Below are positions 24,021 through 34,961 of a stretch of 64,000 nucleotides of DNA, one piece after another (within the stretch, counting starts at the first letter, position 1; each line of letters begins with the position of its first letter). Location of the stretch: NCBI GenBank assembly GCA_965153455.1, contig OZ234495.1, forward strand, positions 15,372,875-15,436,874. The letters run 5' to 3'. The notes under the pieces are model-generated. The model made no database searches and was not told the origin of the DNA. It was given only the letters and a program-made list of their open reading frames with translations. The DNA is from Sphagnum compactum. Taxonomy: Eukaryota > Bryophyta > Sphagnopsida > Sphagnales. A program made the position numbers and the translations under genes.

Positions 24021-24256
24021 GGTAGCCTACCTTGGCAGCTCTGACACTAATTATACTATTTTTGTAAAAATGTTTGAAAAATTCAAAAAAAAAATTTCAT
24101 GAAAAGAATAAAACTTTTGGATGGAAAATAGGGAATATCTTTTGAAATAACATTCAGGAAAATACTATTAAAAAATGGAATCTTCAAAATAAAGTAATTA
24201 GTTAATTAATTTGACAGACAAGTGGTGAAGCTGCCCCTATACTATTATGGTATGTG
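24021..24256 (+). repeat. Dispersed AT-rich repeat family, copy C
   Basis: Starts GGTAGCCTACCTTGGCAGCT, shared with the inverted copy A, and ends in TTAATTTGACAGACA followed by GAAGCTGCCCC, shared with copy B. It lies just upstream of the LPA1-like gene's promoter. Confidence 0.55.
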
Positions 24257-24381
24257 TCAAGGTCAGGTCGGATTGGGTCTGCTGTTGTGTAAAAAAAAAA
24301 AAAAAGAACAAAAGAGATAAAGAAGTAAGGCAAGGGAACATACCTACGACACTCACATCAGACTTTGTGTTTTCACTTCAA

Positions 24382-24389
24382 TATAAAAA
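24382..24389 (+). promoter_or_regulatory. TATA-box candidate of the LPA1-like gene
   Basis: TATAAAAA sits about 80-90 bases upstream of a CT-rich leader, with no better TATA sequence nearby. The distance to the start codon (25606) implies a leader of about 1.2 kb, probably with one or more leader introns. Possible donors are at 24707 (ACA|GTAAGC) and 25050 (AAAG|GTAGAG), and a possible acceptor ends at 25548 (TTTATAG). Which are used cannot be settled from sequence. Confidence 0.45.
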
Positions 24390-24641
24390 GGGGGGAAATA
24401 AGCCCAAAACAAAAGTTATGGGATAAAGGGACCACTAGAATTTCCAAATACAAAATATTATTCACTAATGTATTTATTTCGCTTCTTCTCCACTCTTTTG
24501 CCTCCTCTCTTCTCGACTTTAGCCTTTGTTCCGCTTTCCTGCCTTCCGGACTCCTCTCTCTGTCTCTCTCTTCCTCGTCGGCTCCTTTGCACAATTCCTC
24601 GGGTACCTGTGCCACGCAAAAGCACGGCGAGCCGCTGCACA

Positions 24642-24680
24642 ATCTCTTCTCTTCTCTCCTCTCCTCTCCTCTCCTCTCCC
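24642..24680 (+). repeat. CTCTC pyrimidine repeat in the LPA1-like leader
   Basis: An uninterrupted (TCTCC)n-like pyrimidine stretch within a broader CT-rich block (24468-24680). CT-rich tracts of this kind are common in plant 5' untranslated leaders close to the transcription start. Confidence 0.7.
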
Positions 24681-25605
24681 GCGGGTCAGCCAGCCAGGGG
24701 ACGACAGTAAGCGCGCATCTTTTTCATTTTTTTTGTGTGTGTTTCTCTTCTTGTTCTTGTTCTTCTGCGGCTGTTGTTTTCCCTGTCCAATTTTGAGTCG
24801 GATTTGAGATCCTAGTGATGAACAAGGGGAGAGAAAGAGAGGGAGTGAGATGGCTGCTGCTAGGGTTCCGTGAGGAGTTTTGGGTTTTTCTTCTCTTGCG
24901 TTGATTGTGGTGTGTCAGATCTAACGGAGGAGGAGGCATGTCTTTCTTGTGCGGCAAAGAGTTCTGTTGTGTTGTGCTTTGTTTGTTTTTTGAGGTCTTG
25001 CTTTTCATGCGGGGGCGAGAACGAATCTGGAGAAGAACGAGAATTAAAGGTAGAGAGCTGAAGCCATTTTTATTATGTCGTGTGTATGCAGAAATCTGTA
25101 CATATGATCTAGACATTCATGTGAACTGAACAACAACGTCCTGTGAACCACAACTGCTGCTGCTGCAACGACAGAAAACGAAAGGCAAGAAATTCTTCTT
25201 CTTAAGACCTGTTAGGAATCCTTCTTTCAGACTGTTTGGCTTCAGTATGTGTAATTTTCCTCTTACTAGGATGATGATGATGAGCTCAGGATCTGTAGGC
25301 TGCAGCTTTTCCCAATCAGGTGATATTTGTGAAAGCAATTTTTTTTTTGCGATGATACCCTATGGTTTTGGATTGGCGACCTTCTTCTTGCTGCTGTATG
25401 TGATGTTATGGTTTCCAGTGCCTGATGATTATATAGTATTGGGTTTTTCAGCTCTTCCTAGTCTGTGGAGTTTTGAAACTCTATTGTCCTTTTTCCAGCT
25501 TCCTAGTCTATGGAGTGTTCTAAACTATATGTTGTGTTATGTTTATAGCTTTCAAGCAACAACGACTGAGGTGCATGCCATCAAGAGCAAGGCTCTAAAA
25601 AGAAA

Positions 25606-28600
25606 ATGGCGGATAAACCAAAGTTGTTGTATGTTCTTGTGGAAGATGATGATGCCCATGTGGGTTTAAAGGATGGAGAAAAACCAACATACCACCGGTA
25701 CACTCGCCCTCTGTTACAAAGCACCCTGCAGCTCATGGGCTGCAAGCCGCGTCATGCATTCAAGGTAATATGCAGCAGCATAGGCTAGTAGCTCAATTGT
25801 GGTACAAGTTTTGTTCTCTTCTTTTTGAGCAGCAGGCTTACAATGATCTTTTGGAGTGTGGCAGATCAGTGCTCAAGCCTTTGAAGACCTACGGAGTGAG
25901 CTGCCGCCCAAGAAGTCTAAAAGGCTTCAGTTTGACAGACAGATTGGTTTGGCACCTCTTGCAGAGATTCCAGAGATCCCTAAGAGAGAGTTCAAGGCAT
26001 CTTATGATGCCAATGGCTTCAGAGTCAATCCAAAGCCACTCAAGAAGCGGTCAACAGTGACTGTGAGCAGGGAGAAGTTTCTTAATGTTGTGTGTAAAGC
26101 ACTGGCACAGTATCAATACTTGGGTCCCAAGCAACGGGCTGACCTCATGGTTGCTTGTCGGTATTATGCATTTCCAACACTGAGTCATTATGTCGAGTTG
26201 TAGGAGACTGGATTGGTGTCCATGATGGGTTTGTCTGTCTGAATGCTAGTTGCTGTAGCATGTGAGAGACTAATATACTGAGGCAATTATCCTCTGTAAG
26301 CTAAGGGAAATCTCAGAAAATGCTTGTGTTCAAGCAAAGTTGGCATGTGATGTTGAAATCTGGCTCTTTCAATTCTGAGACAAAAAACCAGCCAATTATC
26401 TTTGGAGATAAGAAGCACCTCTGAATTCAGTGTCTATGAACAACATGGTCCCTGAGTGCATGCACAAAGAATGAGGCGAGAATGTGGTTGGGTGTAGATT
26501 ACGGGAGAGGAAAACTTCTGTGACAGTTCTGCTGTGTGGGACAAGTGGTTGTGGGAAGTCAACACTCGCTTCTTTACTGGTGAAATCCCATTCTTCAGTT
26601 TATTGCCCCTTGCTCCTCTCTTCCCACTACGTCCTTCCAATGTTTTCTGCTTCAACCAGTTCTTGCTCAATGAGTCTCAAGTTTCTGCCAATCACAGGCA
26701 TTGTTTACACCTCCAATCTGCTAGAAGGCTGTGAAGAGCATGGTCCATTCAAGGAAAAGGATTTGCACTGTACATGTCAAGAAATGATGATTTGGACTGA
26801 CTGAATTGAATGAGTTCCCAAATTGTAGGGACACAGGCTTGGAGTTACTACAGTCGTATCAACTGACTCAGTCCGCCACATGATGCGGGGCTTTGTGAGT
26901 GAGAAGGAGAACCCACTACTATGGGCTTCCACCTACCATGCTGGAGAGTTCTTAGACCCAGAGGCAGTATTTGAGGCTCAGTTAAAGAAGAAAGACACTA
27001 AGCAAGCAAGCCTCCCTATCAGAACCTCATCAACAAGTTCCTATGGTAGATTAACTCCTGCGACATCTGTAGATGAGAGCAGTCTTGGCGAACTAGCTTC
27101 AGAGCACGGTGCAAATCCTGTCAAGACTGCTGACAAGGGTAAAAGTGTACCTCTTGAAGATGCTCCCCACCTTACCGATGACCACCCCAAGCTTGAGACA
27201 GCTGATTCCTTGGTGGGTGCCAAAACTATGGCAGTTCAGGGCTTCAAGGCTCAGAGTGAAATGGTGATGGACAGTTTGGATCGTTTGATCACATCTTGGG
27301 AGACAAAAAAGGAGTCCGTCGTTGTGGAAGGCGTGCATCTCAGTCTTAACTTTGTGGTAAGTAGATCCACCAAAGGAGGAATGGATTTCTTTCTGGTAGA
27401 TTAGTTCTCTAGTATTTTCCATTGTCTGTTAAAACCTGCTTTTCATCAACCACAATGACTTCTAATGCACCTGGAGTTCTGATCACCAGACCTTCCCATT
27501 GTTGATTGGGAAGTGCCCAAATCTGATCTGCACCATCATACTTCTCAGGTCTTCATATATCATTGCAGTTCTCAGTCGATGGGAATGCGATTGCAGATAA
27601 CATCCATGTTGCTGGTTTTTGCAGATGGGCCTTATGAAGAAGCACCCTTCAATCATTCCATTCATGGTGTATATTGCAAATGAGGGGAAGCACATGGAAA
27701 GGTTTGCTGTGCGTGCCAAGTACATGACCTTGGACCCAGCGAAAAACAAATATGTCAAGTACATACGGAATATCAGGACCATCCAGGAATACCTTTGCCT
27801 TCGAGCTGATAAACATCTGGTGCCCAAAATCAACAACACTAATGTGGATAAGAGTGTGGCAGCCATTCATGCAACAGTCTTCAGCTGTCTCCGCAGACGT
27901 GAAGAGGGAGAACCTCTTCTTGATCAGGCCACTAATACCGTCAAGGTGGTTCACCAAGAGTATTTGAAACAGTATACATCCTCAGCTTTGGGATCAAAGA
28001 ATATGTTTCAGTTGATACAACGCAAGGGTTCCTCTCGCAACATGCTGGCCATTGTGAACAGAGATGGCACAGTAGCAAAGGCATGGCCTCTTTTGCCGCT
28101 GCAGATTGAGAGGCAACCTATGGGCAATGCATTTATTGCAGACAGGATGGCAGGCACCCCGCTCTATGGTCCATTGTCAATTGGGACGTCACATCCTGTG
28201 AATCTGCCATTTGGAAGCCTTGGTTTGAGTGTATGGCCAGGTGATAAGGCAGGCAGCAGTGAGTTCAAAAGTAGCGCAACAGCTCAGAGCTCTGGGGGTG
28301 AAGGGAGTGGAAATGATGACCTACATGCATCATACTTGGCTGGATTGGGACCTGACAAAGAGGTCAGTTGGTGTCTGGAAACATGTCACTTTCTCCCTTC
28401 CTTTCCTCTGTTTTCCAAAGCCAGGGAGGTGATAAGCTATGTGTAAACAAAGGTTATGTGACAGTGTTTCCCTTTTTCCTATTTAGTTTTGCATGAATTT
28501 GCCATGGAGACTGAATACTTATTTATCTGCTACTGTAGGTGATTAGGGAAAGTTTGGAACTTTTTTCCTTTGAGGCTATTCCAGTATTGTGAGGATTTTC

Positions 28601-29364
28601 TCACAGACATACTGAGAAAACTAACGGACATGTTGAGTGACTGCAGCTAATCACAACTGCTTTGTTTACTTACAGCTCACAGAGGAGATTGAGGTGTCCG
28701 ATAGTGAGGAAGACATTGAGGAGGAAGAGGAGGGGGATGTGAATGATGGAGAGGATAGTGGATCTGGGCTGGAACCTGTTGACGAAGATGTGCGATTTCT
28801 CTCTTCACCTATGTCTTGTCTTTCTTCAGTTCTTTCCCTGTCTGTTTAGTTCTCTGCAGAAGGGAATTGCTATCATAACCAATTTCTTTCATTCTCTCTT
28901 GTCCTATTGTGCTGGTTGTTTCTCCTGATTTCCACTTCCAGGTGTACTTCTAATCCAGATATGATTATTTTTGTGTGAACTCATATTTGTCCAGCCTGGT
29001 CACATGCAATAGAGCAGAGGGTTTGGTAAGGTTGTCATTTGCAGTAGTGGTACCTCTCAAGGTTCTGATGGTGGCTGATGTGGATGGTTTGGAACAGGAG
29101 GGTTCAGTGGATGATGAAAGTGTGCGATCTGATGGTGATGTGAGTTATATCGATGTGGACGAGGATGATGCTTATTGGGATGATGATGCTATTACTCCCA
29201 CTCCAAGACCACCAACCACAGGAAAGAGCAAGCTGAAGGGTAGCATGTCACGCCTTCGCTCCTTTGACCAAGCAGCTGCAGGCCGACCACAACCTCTTTT
29301 ACGAAAGTCCATGTCTCACCTGACTAAAGTACCATCTCATAACCAAGCTAAAGCAGACCAATAG
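25606..29364 (+). CDS. LPA1: LPA1-like P-loop NTPase (2-phosphoglycerate-kinase-related)
   Basis: Plant LOW PHYTIC ACID 1 family: a cytosolic P-loop protein related to archaeal 2-phosphoglycerate kinase and needed for normal inositol hexaphosphate levels; its exact substrate is unsettled. Exons that keep one frame: 25606-25764, 25865-26160, 26498-26579, 26829-27356, 27625-28362, 28676-28789, 29098-29364 (727 residues, near the usual length of about 730). Residue landmarks: start [15 protein letters not shown]; Walker [11 protein letters not shown] in exon 3; [10 protein letters not shown] at the start of exon 4; [13 protein letters not shown] at its end; PFMVYIAN and [10 protein letters not shown] in exon 5. 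The C-terminal quarter is acidic and serine-rich. All introns are GT-AG, 100-337 bases. The last intron (28790-29097) has a weak donor (GAT|GTGCGA) and a poor pyrimidine tract, so that junction is the least sure. The start ATG matches the family N-terminus. Confidence 0.92.
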
Positions 29365-30460
29365 AAATAGGGTTTGACTTACATCTGATGGGTGGCACTT
29401 CAGCCCTTTCTAAGTCTAGGAACTCTGAAGAAAATTAGTTACTCTGCATAGATAGCACATTAGAGAGTTGAATTGATCCCTGCATAAATTAGTGATTTCT
29501 ATACACCTACAGCTAGGTAAGGAAAGCATCCTGTCTTTCTATGGTAAACATAGTTACGCCGCCCTGTGGATTTTTAGACCTAATGCTTCAGGATTGAGAA
29601 GGAGCCACTTAGTGATATCTGGACACCTAGCACTGGTGAGGAAAGCTTGCTGTCTTTGTATGTTATATGTAGCTACATAGCCTTGTGGATTTGCAGACCT
29701 AGCTGTTTCAGGATAGAGAAGTGTACACTCTAGAGCTGGAATGAAATCTCATGATACAATGGTATCACAGTCTTACAATTCTTTCTTGTAAATCTCCTGG
29801 TTTTGGCAGTCTTTTGTTATGCACTTTGCATGTGGCATTGGATTCACAAGTTGCATTTTCTTTAATGGACTTATGACCTACTGGCTATACCAATCCACAA
29901 AAGCAGCAAGTTTTTTTTTGCAATGCTTTTTGCATTTGTGTAACCTGTTTCTTTTGCACTCCAACCCTTGCTAAGAGTCCCATCTTCTTGATAGTGGTTT
30001 TGCTGATCACCTAGTTGATGTGATGTAATAGGGGTTCGGGTGTTGTACACTAATCCAAATGCTCAAAATCACAAAGAAAACTGGTTGTAGAGTTTCAACA
30101 ATTGGACTTTTTCAACTAGTCCACTTTGGAGCTTTATAAGCTGTGCAGACTTTATGCATGACTAGTAGTAATGAACAATTGACACACTTGGCCTCCACAG
30201 TCAAGTAATGAAAAATATGAGTTGATTTTTGTGGGAGTTAAGTTCTACTTGAATAACAATATTGAATCACATTTGCATGTGACTTGAGTTGAAATTGAAT
30301 TCAAATTCAACTAAAGAGGATTGATTTTGAATTGAATTCAACCAAACTAAAAAAATTCAAGTAAGAAAAGGTACATATTAATTTGTCTTTTCATATCCAT
30401 ATACGTCGTTTGGTGAAAGTAGTGAGAGCTAGAGAGGCTTAGAACTCCAGGGGGAATGTT
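29365..30460. other. 3' flank of the LPA1-like gene and spacer
   Basis: Probably begins with the 3' untranslated region; no unambiguous AATAAA signal is seen close to the stop. It contains the 120-base tandem duplication listed separately and then AT-rich spacer. Confidence 0.5.
29491..29722 (+). repeat. Two-copy tandem duplication, period 120
   Basis: 29491-29600 and 29611-29722 align over about 110 bases with roughly three quarters identity. Shared landmarks are AGTGATNTCT, ACACCTA, GAGGAAAGC/AAGGAAAGC, CTGTCTTTNTATG, CCNTGTGGATTTNNAGACCTA and TTCAGGATNGAGAAG. It lies about 130 bases after the LPA1 stop, probably in the 3' untranslated region. Confidence 0.75.
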
Positions 30461-30815
30461 TTAATAATCGTCAAGTTGACAATCATACTATTGAACCCTA
30501 TACCTCACTCACTTATAGTGGCTCCTAATAGTTTTGATGTTCCAACTATGATTCCCACTGGAATTTCCAAGTTAGTAATAATCATCAAGTTGACAATCAT
30601 ACTATCAAACTCATTGTACAATCATACCTGACTCACTTATACTAGCTCCTCCTAGTTTCAATGTTTCAATTATCGTTGTCACTGGAATTTTCAAATCAAT
30701 AATAATCATCGAGTCGACAATCATATTATTATTGAACCCTATACCTGACTCACTTATACTAGCTACTAGTTTCAACGTTTCAACTATCATTCTCACTGAA
30801 ATTTCCAAGTTAATA
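30461..30815. repeat. Tandem repeat, 113-124-base unit, 3 copies
   Basis: Copies start near 30461, 30574 and 30697. Each runs TAATAATCRTCRAGTYGACAATCATA, then ACCTSACTCACTTATA-TRGCTCC, then TTTCAAYGTTTCAACTAT and ACTGRAATTTYCAA. The minus strand is partly open across copies 2 and 3 and yields a repetitive peptide, which I read as a by-product. Confidence 0.8.
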
Positions 30816-33084
30816 TTTGTCTTTGCAGATTCAAATCTGGAGTTGATTAAAAGTGCAAATTGAAATAGTTTACGCACCTTTACGAGCTTCAGATTAGATG
30901 TTAAGGCCTTGATATATTGCACTTTTTACCAGTTTATGGTGGTTCCTAGAAATGGCATCAGATAGCTGATGGTTCTCAAGGTTGTTATTTATTATTATAT
31001 TTGGGGTCTGTGCTACTGCACGCTTCAAAGTGAACATCAACTATTTTTCTTCTTCTTATGTTTTCATATGGTTTTCAATAATTCATCATTATTTATGTGA
31101 GTGTCAAATTTGATTTAAATTAATACACATTTCGTGGACATGAAAGTCTCATGTTAATTTTTTTTTCCCCACCCATTCGGAGTCTGGAGTCTGGACCTGT
31201 TGAAAGTCCAATGAGACTTCATAACAATAACTATCTTCTAGTCCAACATGAACATTCCCAACTTCACATCCTCGTCCCCAAGAAGAAAAAGCCTTTTGTC
31301 TCCCCCTTCAAACTCTTTAATATCTCTCAAGACATGACTCCCAAAGGCTCAGATTGAGCAGGTTCAGTTCCAGCTTGAAAAATCCAGCTAAAAGTAACAT
31401 CACCTTCTTTTTTTCTCTTTTTTTGCTTGGACTTTGCACAAGTTGCAAAAGTCCAACATTGAGTTGCTAATATCCAAGTGGGTATATAACTAACAGAGAG
31501 ACAGAAAAGTTCAATGTGGAGTCACATTTATCGACTTGGGCTCCATGCTGCTATGCACTATCAATGACGATCAACATTGTAGTGCAATTTGAATTGATTT
31601 TGAATTCAATTTGAATTTAATTGAGTTGAATTCCAATTCAAATTTTGGGTTTATATTAAATTAAATGAAATTCAAATTCAATTGAAGAAAAATGGGATGC
31701 AAATTGGTAAAAAATATATTGAAAATTTGTTTGTGAATATGATGTTAAAAAAAAATGTTTTAAAAAACATGGATCTGGAAAAAACGTCTTTTCATGCCTC
31801 TTTACTTGGGAATGGACTAAATCAATTTTATATTGATTTAGTTTGAAATTGTCCAAGTGATGACCACACTATTTATGGAATCTCTAGTTGTCTTACCTAA
31901 ACTAATTTTGATAAGACATTGTTAGTGAAACTAAGTGCAATGTGGAAGTACATTTATCTATTAAGAAAAGTTGTTTGTTTGTGTTTTTTGTCATATTGAG
32001 ATCTCCCAAATCACAACACCCTGCACACTCTTAGTAATGTCGAAAAGCCTTCAATGAGTAAGGGTGCGACGAGATGATTTTGTAATGTTTAGACTTACAA
32101 TGTGATAGTTATGGATTATTGCATAATTTTGTCAAGAAAAATTCAAGAAAGTCAATATCATTATTTTTTTGTGAAAAATTGAGACATGTTCTTGATATCG
32201 TTGGAAAGCCTTGAATAAGTACAATTTAATGAGGTGATTTCATAAATTTGACTCAAGTTTTGGGAGATATTGATTTCGGAGTAAGTTTTGTTGCTGGAAA
32301 TTAGTTTAAAATATTAAATGGTTTTTTGGCAATTGGGCAATATCATGAGAGTCCTATTCACACCTATAACAGTTATATAAAGTCTTGTTCACACTTGGGC
32401 CAGCAGCGGCAAGCCACATATGTTGGTCTTGTATCAACTTGGGCACTTTTGAAAAACTTTTATAGGAGCCTAGTCCTGGTATTGGGTCCAGCAGGACTAA
32501 TGAGTATGAACCATGAACCCCCCCCCCCCCCCCCACCAGGCCAGTGGAAAAGGGGTTGGACTCTTGTTTTTATGCTTGGTAAGAAGGCCCCCATGGCAAT
32601 GGCTTCACAAGTTTGAGCCCACCAGGAATTTGGACTCAAACCTCCAATTGGGCTGAAACTTGTGAGACATGGAGCCAAAGGGAACAAAACAACTCAGGTG
32701 CACTCACACACCTTGAAGACATGGGAAACACTTTCTGGTTCTATTCCTAAACCATAGTTACCCAGAGTGCTTACCATAGGCACACCAACCACCAACATGC
32801 ATCTACCTAGTTAGTAGTCACCATACAGTTTAGCCACGTACCTACTTTCATAGTAACCATGTACATTCCCCAACTTACTTTCCTATGATGCTTACCATAG
32901 AGTGTAAAGGGTAGTTTACATTCGAAGTGGCATACATGGCACAAAGTTGCCAAACCAACAATTGAAATGTTAAAACATGGCATGAATGAAATGCCAAACA
33001 AATTCTATAATCCCATAAATACCAAAATTAAATTCAAAGCAATAAAAAATTTGTTCCATACCAGTTGTGTCTCGAAAAACAGAT
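30816..33084. other. Spacer without a supported gene
   Basis: AT-rich with GAATTC/CAATTT-rich stretches (31590-31690), and a run of 17 C at 32518-32534. Positions 32036-32250 contain two related phrases (GGAAAGCCTTGAATAAGTA and AAAAGCCTTCAATGAGTAAG), and counterparts on the other strand occur near 42285 and 42435. No gene supported. Confidence 0.5.
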
Positions 33085-33496
33085 GGATGGAAGGAAGGAA
33101 GGAAGGAAGGAATGAATGAAAGAATGAAGGAATGAATGAAGAAAGAGGAGGCACAGGATCCTTAGGAATGAAAGAAAGAATGAACGAATGAATGAAGAAA
33201 GAGGAGGCACAGGATCCTTTGGAATGAAAGAATAAATGACCGAATGAATGACGAAAGAGGCGCAGGAGGATCATCCTTTGGAATGAAAGAATGATGAGAT
33301 GGATGAATGAAGAAAGAGGCACAGGATCGTTTGGAATGAATGAATGATCGAATAAATGAACGGATGAATGAACGAATGAAGAAAGAGGCGCAAGGATCCT
33401 TTTGGAATGAAAAAGAACGATCGAATGAATGAAGAAAGAGGCGCAGGAGGATTCTTTGGAATGAAAGAATGATGGAATGAATGAATGAAGAAAGAC
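33085..33496. repeat. Minisatellite, about 60-base unit, about 7 copies, just upstream of GFT1
   Basis: Imperfect units read GAATGAATGAAGAAAGAGG(A)GGC(A/G)CAGGATCCTTTGGAATGAAAGAATGA with nested GAAT/GAAC tetranucleotide expansion. The array begins in a pure GGAA tract (33085-33111) and ends about 330 bases before the GFT1 start codon. The complementary strand reads as a 172-codon open frame of repeated Phe-His-Ser-Phe-Ile; this follows from the repeat having few stops and is not a gene. Confidence 0.85.
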
Positions 33497-33827
33497 TGTT
33501 GGATCTTCCCATTGGAAGATCACAACCGCTGATTTGCTTCTGAACGGTAGTCGTCGTCACGATGAGGTCGTCGTGGCTGTCTGTTGTGTGGGGCCAGAAA
33601 GGCAGCCAGGCAGCCTTTCGCTTGCCTGCTTGCGTTGCAGCAAACGCGCAATAATGCAGCTCGTGGAGATGAAGCAACAACACGCAAGAGGAAGAAGGAG
33701 TTCGTGTTGTGGGCATGGCAGATTTGGATTTGTTACATCTTGTGTGGGAGAGGCCACTGCAAAGTCAGCAACAACAAGCTGTGGAGGATTTCTGGATTCA
33801 GGATAAACTTCCTTCGGATTGGTAACA

Positions 33828-34961
33828 ATGAAATCCAGAGGAGGAGGAGGAGGAGGAGGAGGGGGAGCCGGAGGAGAAGCCAAGAGTTTTGGAACAGTCA
33901 CAGTGGTGGTAGGTTACGCAATCTGCTCCAGTTTGCTTGCTATTATCAACAAGTACGCCATTACCAGATTCCCGTTTCCAGGTCTTCTGACGGCACTGCA
34001 ATATGCGACGAGTGTGGTGGGAGTGTGGACGGCAGGTAAGAGTGGAGTCATCTACCACGATCCCTTTGTCTGGAGCACAGCGAAGAAGTTCCTGCCCGCT
34101 GCATTCGTTTTCTATCTCGCCATTTTCACCAACACAAACCTCTTGAAGCACGCCAATGTCGACACTTTCATCGTGTTCCGATCGTCCACGCCGCTTCTGG
34201 TGGCGCTCGCAGACTCTGCGTTCCGTAAGCAAGCGTTACCTTCCAAATACACCTTTGCTTCTTTGCTCGTCATTCTCGCCGGAGCCTTGGGGTATGTGAT
34301 CACAGACTCGGCCTTCACATTGACCGCATACTCCTGGGCCTTCGCTTATCTTGTCACCATCTGCACGGAGATGGTTTATATCAAGCACATGGTGATGGAT
34401 CTCGGACTCAATACCTGGGGTTTTGTGCTGTACAACAACGTACTTGCGCTCATGCTCTCTCCCTTCTTCTGGGTTGCCATGGGCGAGTACCAAGACATCG
34501 CCAATGCATTTGGAACCCTGAACCCTAACCCTAACCCTTCCTCCTCTTCTTCTTGGGCTTTGTCGTCTTTTTTTGCTGTGGCGCTTTCGTGTCTGTTCGG
34601 CTTAGCAATCAGTTTCTTTGGCTTTGCTGCACGGAAAGCCATCTCAGCAACCGCGTTCACAGTCACCGGAGTTGTCAACAAGCTGCTTACAGTGGTCATC
34701 AATGTGGTGATATGGGATAAGCATGCCAGTTTCTCAGGCTCGGTTTGCCTTCTCTTCACCATTGTTGGAGGTGTTCTGTATCAGCAATCAACGACCAGTA
34801 GTAACAAGCTCAACATTCTTCAACTCCCGACTACTAGTAGTGGCAGAAAAACTGACAAAGATGATGAAGAGGCAGCAGAGCTCCCGCATACAGGAGGATC
34901 CGGAGATGACAAGTCAAGAGCTGGTGATGAAACCAAGCTGATTCTGGACTCTGCCAGGTGA
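33828..34961 (+). CDS. GFT1: Golgi GDP-L-fucose transporter, GFT1/GONST4 type (intronless)
   Basis: A nucleotide-sugar/triose-phosphate translocator family membrane protein; the closest family I recognise is plant GFT1 (GONST4), which carries GDP-fucose into the Golgi lumen for xyloglucan, pectin and glycoprotein fucosylation. 377 residues in one exon. Residues 1-30 hold a Gly tract from a (GGA)n run. The body follows GFT1 closely: ICSSLLAIINKYAITRFPFP, FLPAAFVFYLAIFTNTNLL, ANVDTFIVFRSSTPLLVALA, AYLVTICTEMVYIKHMV, and ISATAFTVTGVVNKLLTVVI. The G-x-x-N-K nucleotide-sugar motif (GVVNK) is at residues 281-285. About ten membrane segments are expected. Residues 232-242 (NPNPNPSSSSS) are an insertion in the loop before the next membrane segment, encoded by telomere-like DNA. 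The hydrophilic C-terminal tail (about 45 residues) faces the cytosol in this family. The ATG at 33828 is the first in frame; a TTG nine bases earlier is not a plant start. Confidence 0.93.
   Translation: MKSRGGGGGGGGGAGGEAKSFGTVTVVVGYAICSSLLAIINKYAITRFPFPGLLTALQYATSVVGVWTAGKSGVIYHDPFVWSTAKKFLPAAFVFYLAIFTNTNLLKHANVDTFIVFRSSTPLLVALADSAFRKQALPSKYTFASLLVILAGALGYVITDSAFTLTAYSWAFAYLVTICTEMVYIKHMVMDLGLNTWGFVLYNNVLALMLSPFFWVAMGEYQDIANAFGTLNPNPNPSSSSSWALSSFFAVALSCLFGLAISFFGFAARKAISATAFTVTGVVNKLLTVVINVVIWDKHASFSGSVCLLFTIVGGVLYQQSTTSSNKLNILQLPTTSSGRKTDKDDEEAAELPHTGGSGDDKSRAGDETKLILDSAR
34514..34538 (+). repeat. Telomere-like CCCTAA repeat within the GFT1 coding region
   Basis: Four consecutive AACCCT words (AACCCTG, then three AACCCTA/AACCCT) read in frame as Leu-Asn-Pro-Asn-Pro-Asn-Pro. 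The unit is the six-base TTAGGG type, not the seven-base TTTAGGG usual for plant telomeres. Confidence 0.9.

Noticed and set aside
24365-24807. Overlapping Ser/Leu-rich open frames in the LPA1-like leader
   Set aside because: They translate the CT-rich leader repeat in several frames at once and match nothing; the gene's own start is at 25606.
25247-25669. 140-codon plus-strand frame running into LPA1 exon 1 in another frame
   Set aside because: It spans a probable leader intron and overlaps the real coding start out of frame; composition is intron-like.
33005-33523. 172-codon minus-strand open frame of repeated Phe-His-Ser-Phe-Ile
   Set aside because: It follows the minisatellite unit exactly, two frames are open at once over the array, and no protein family has this composition.
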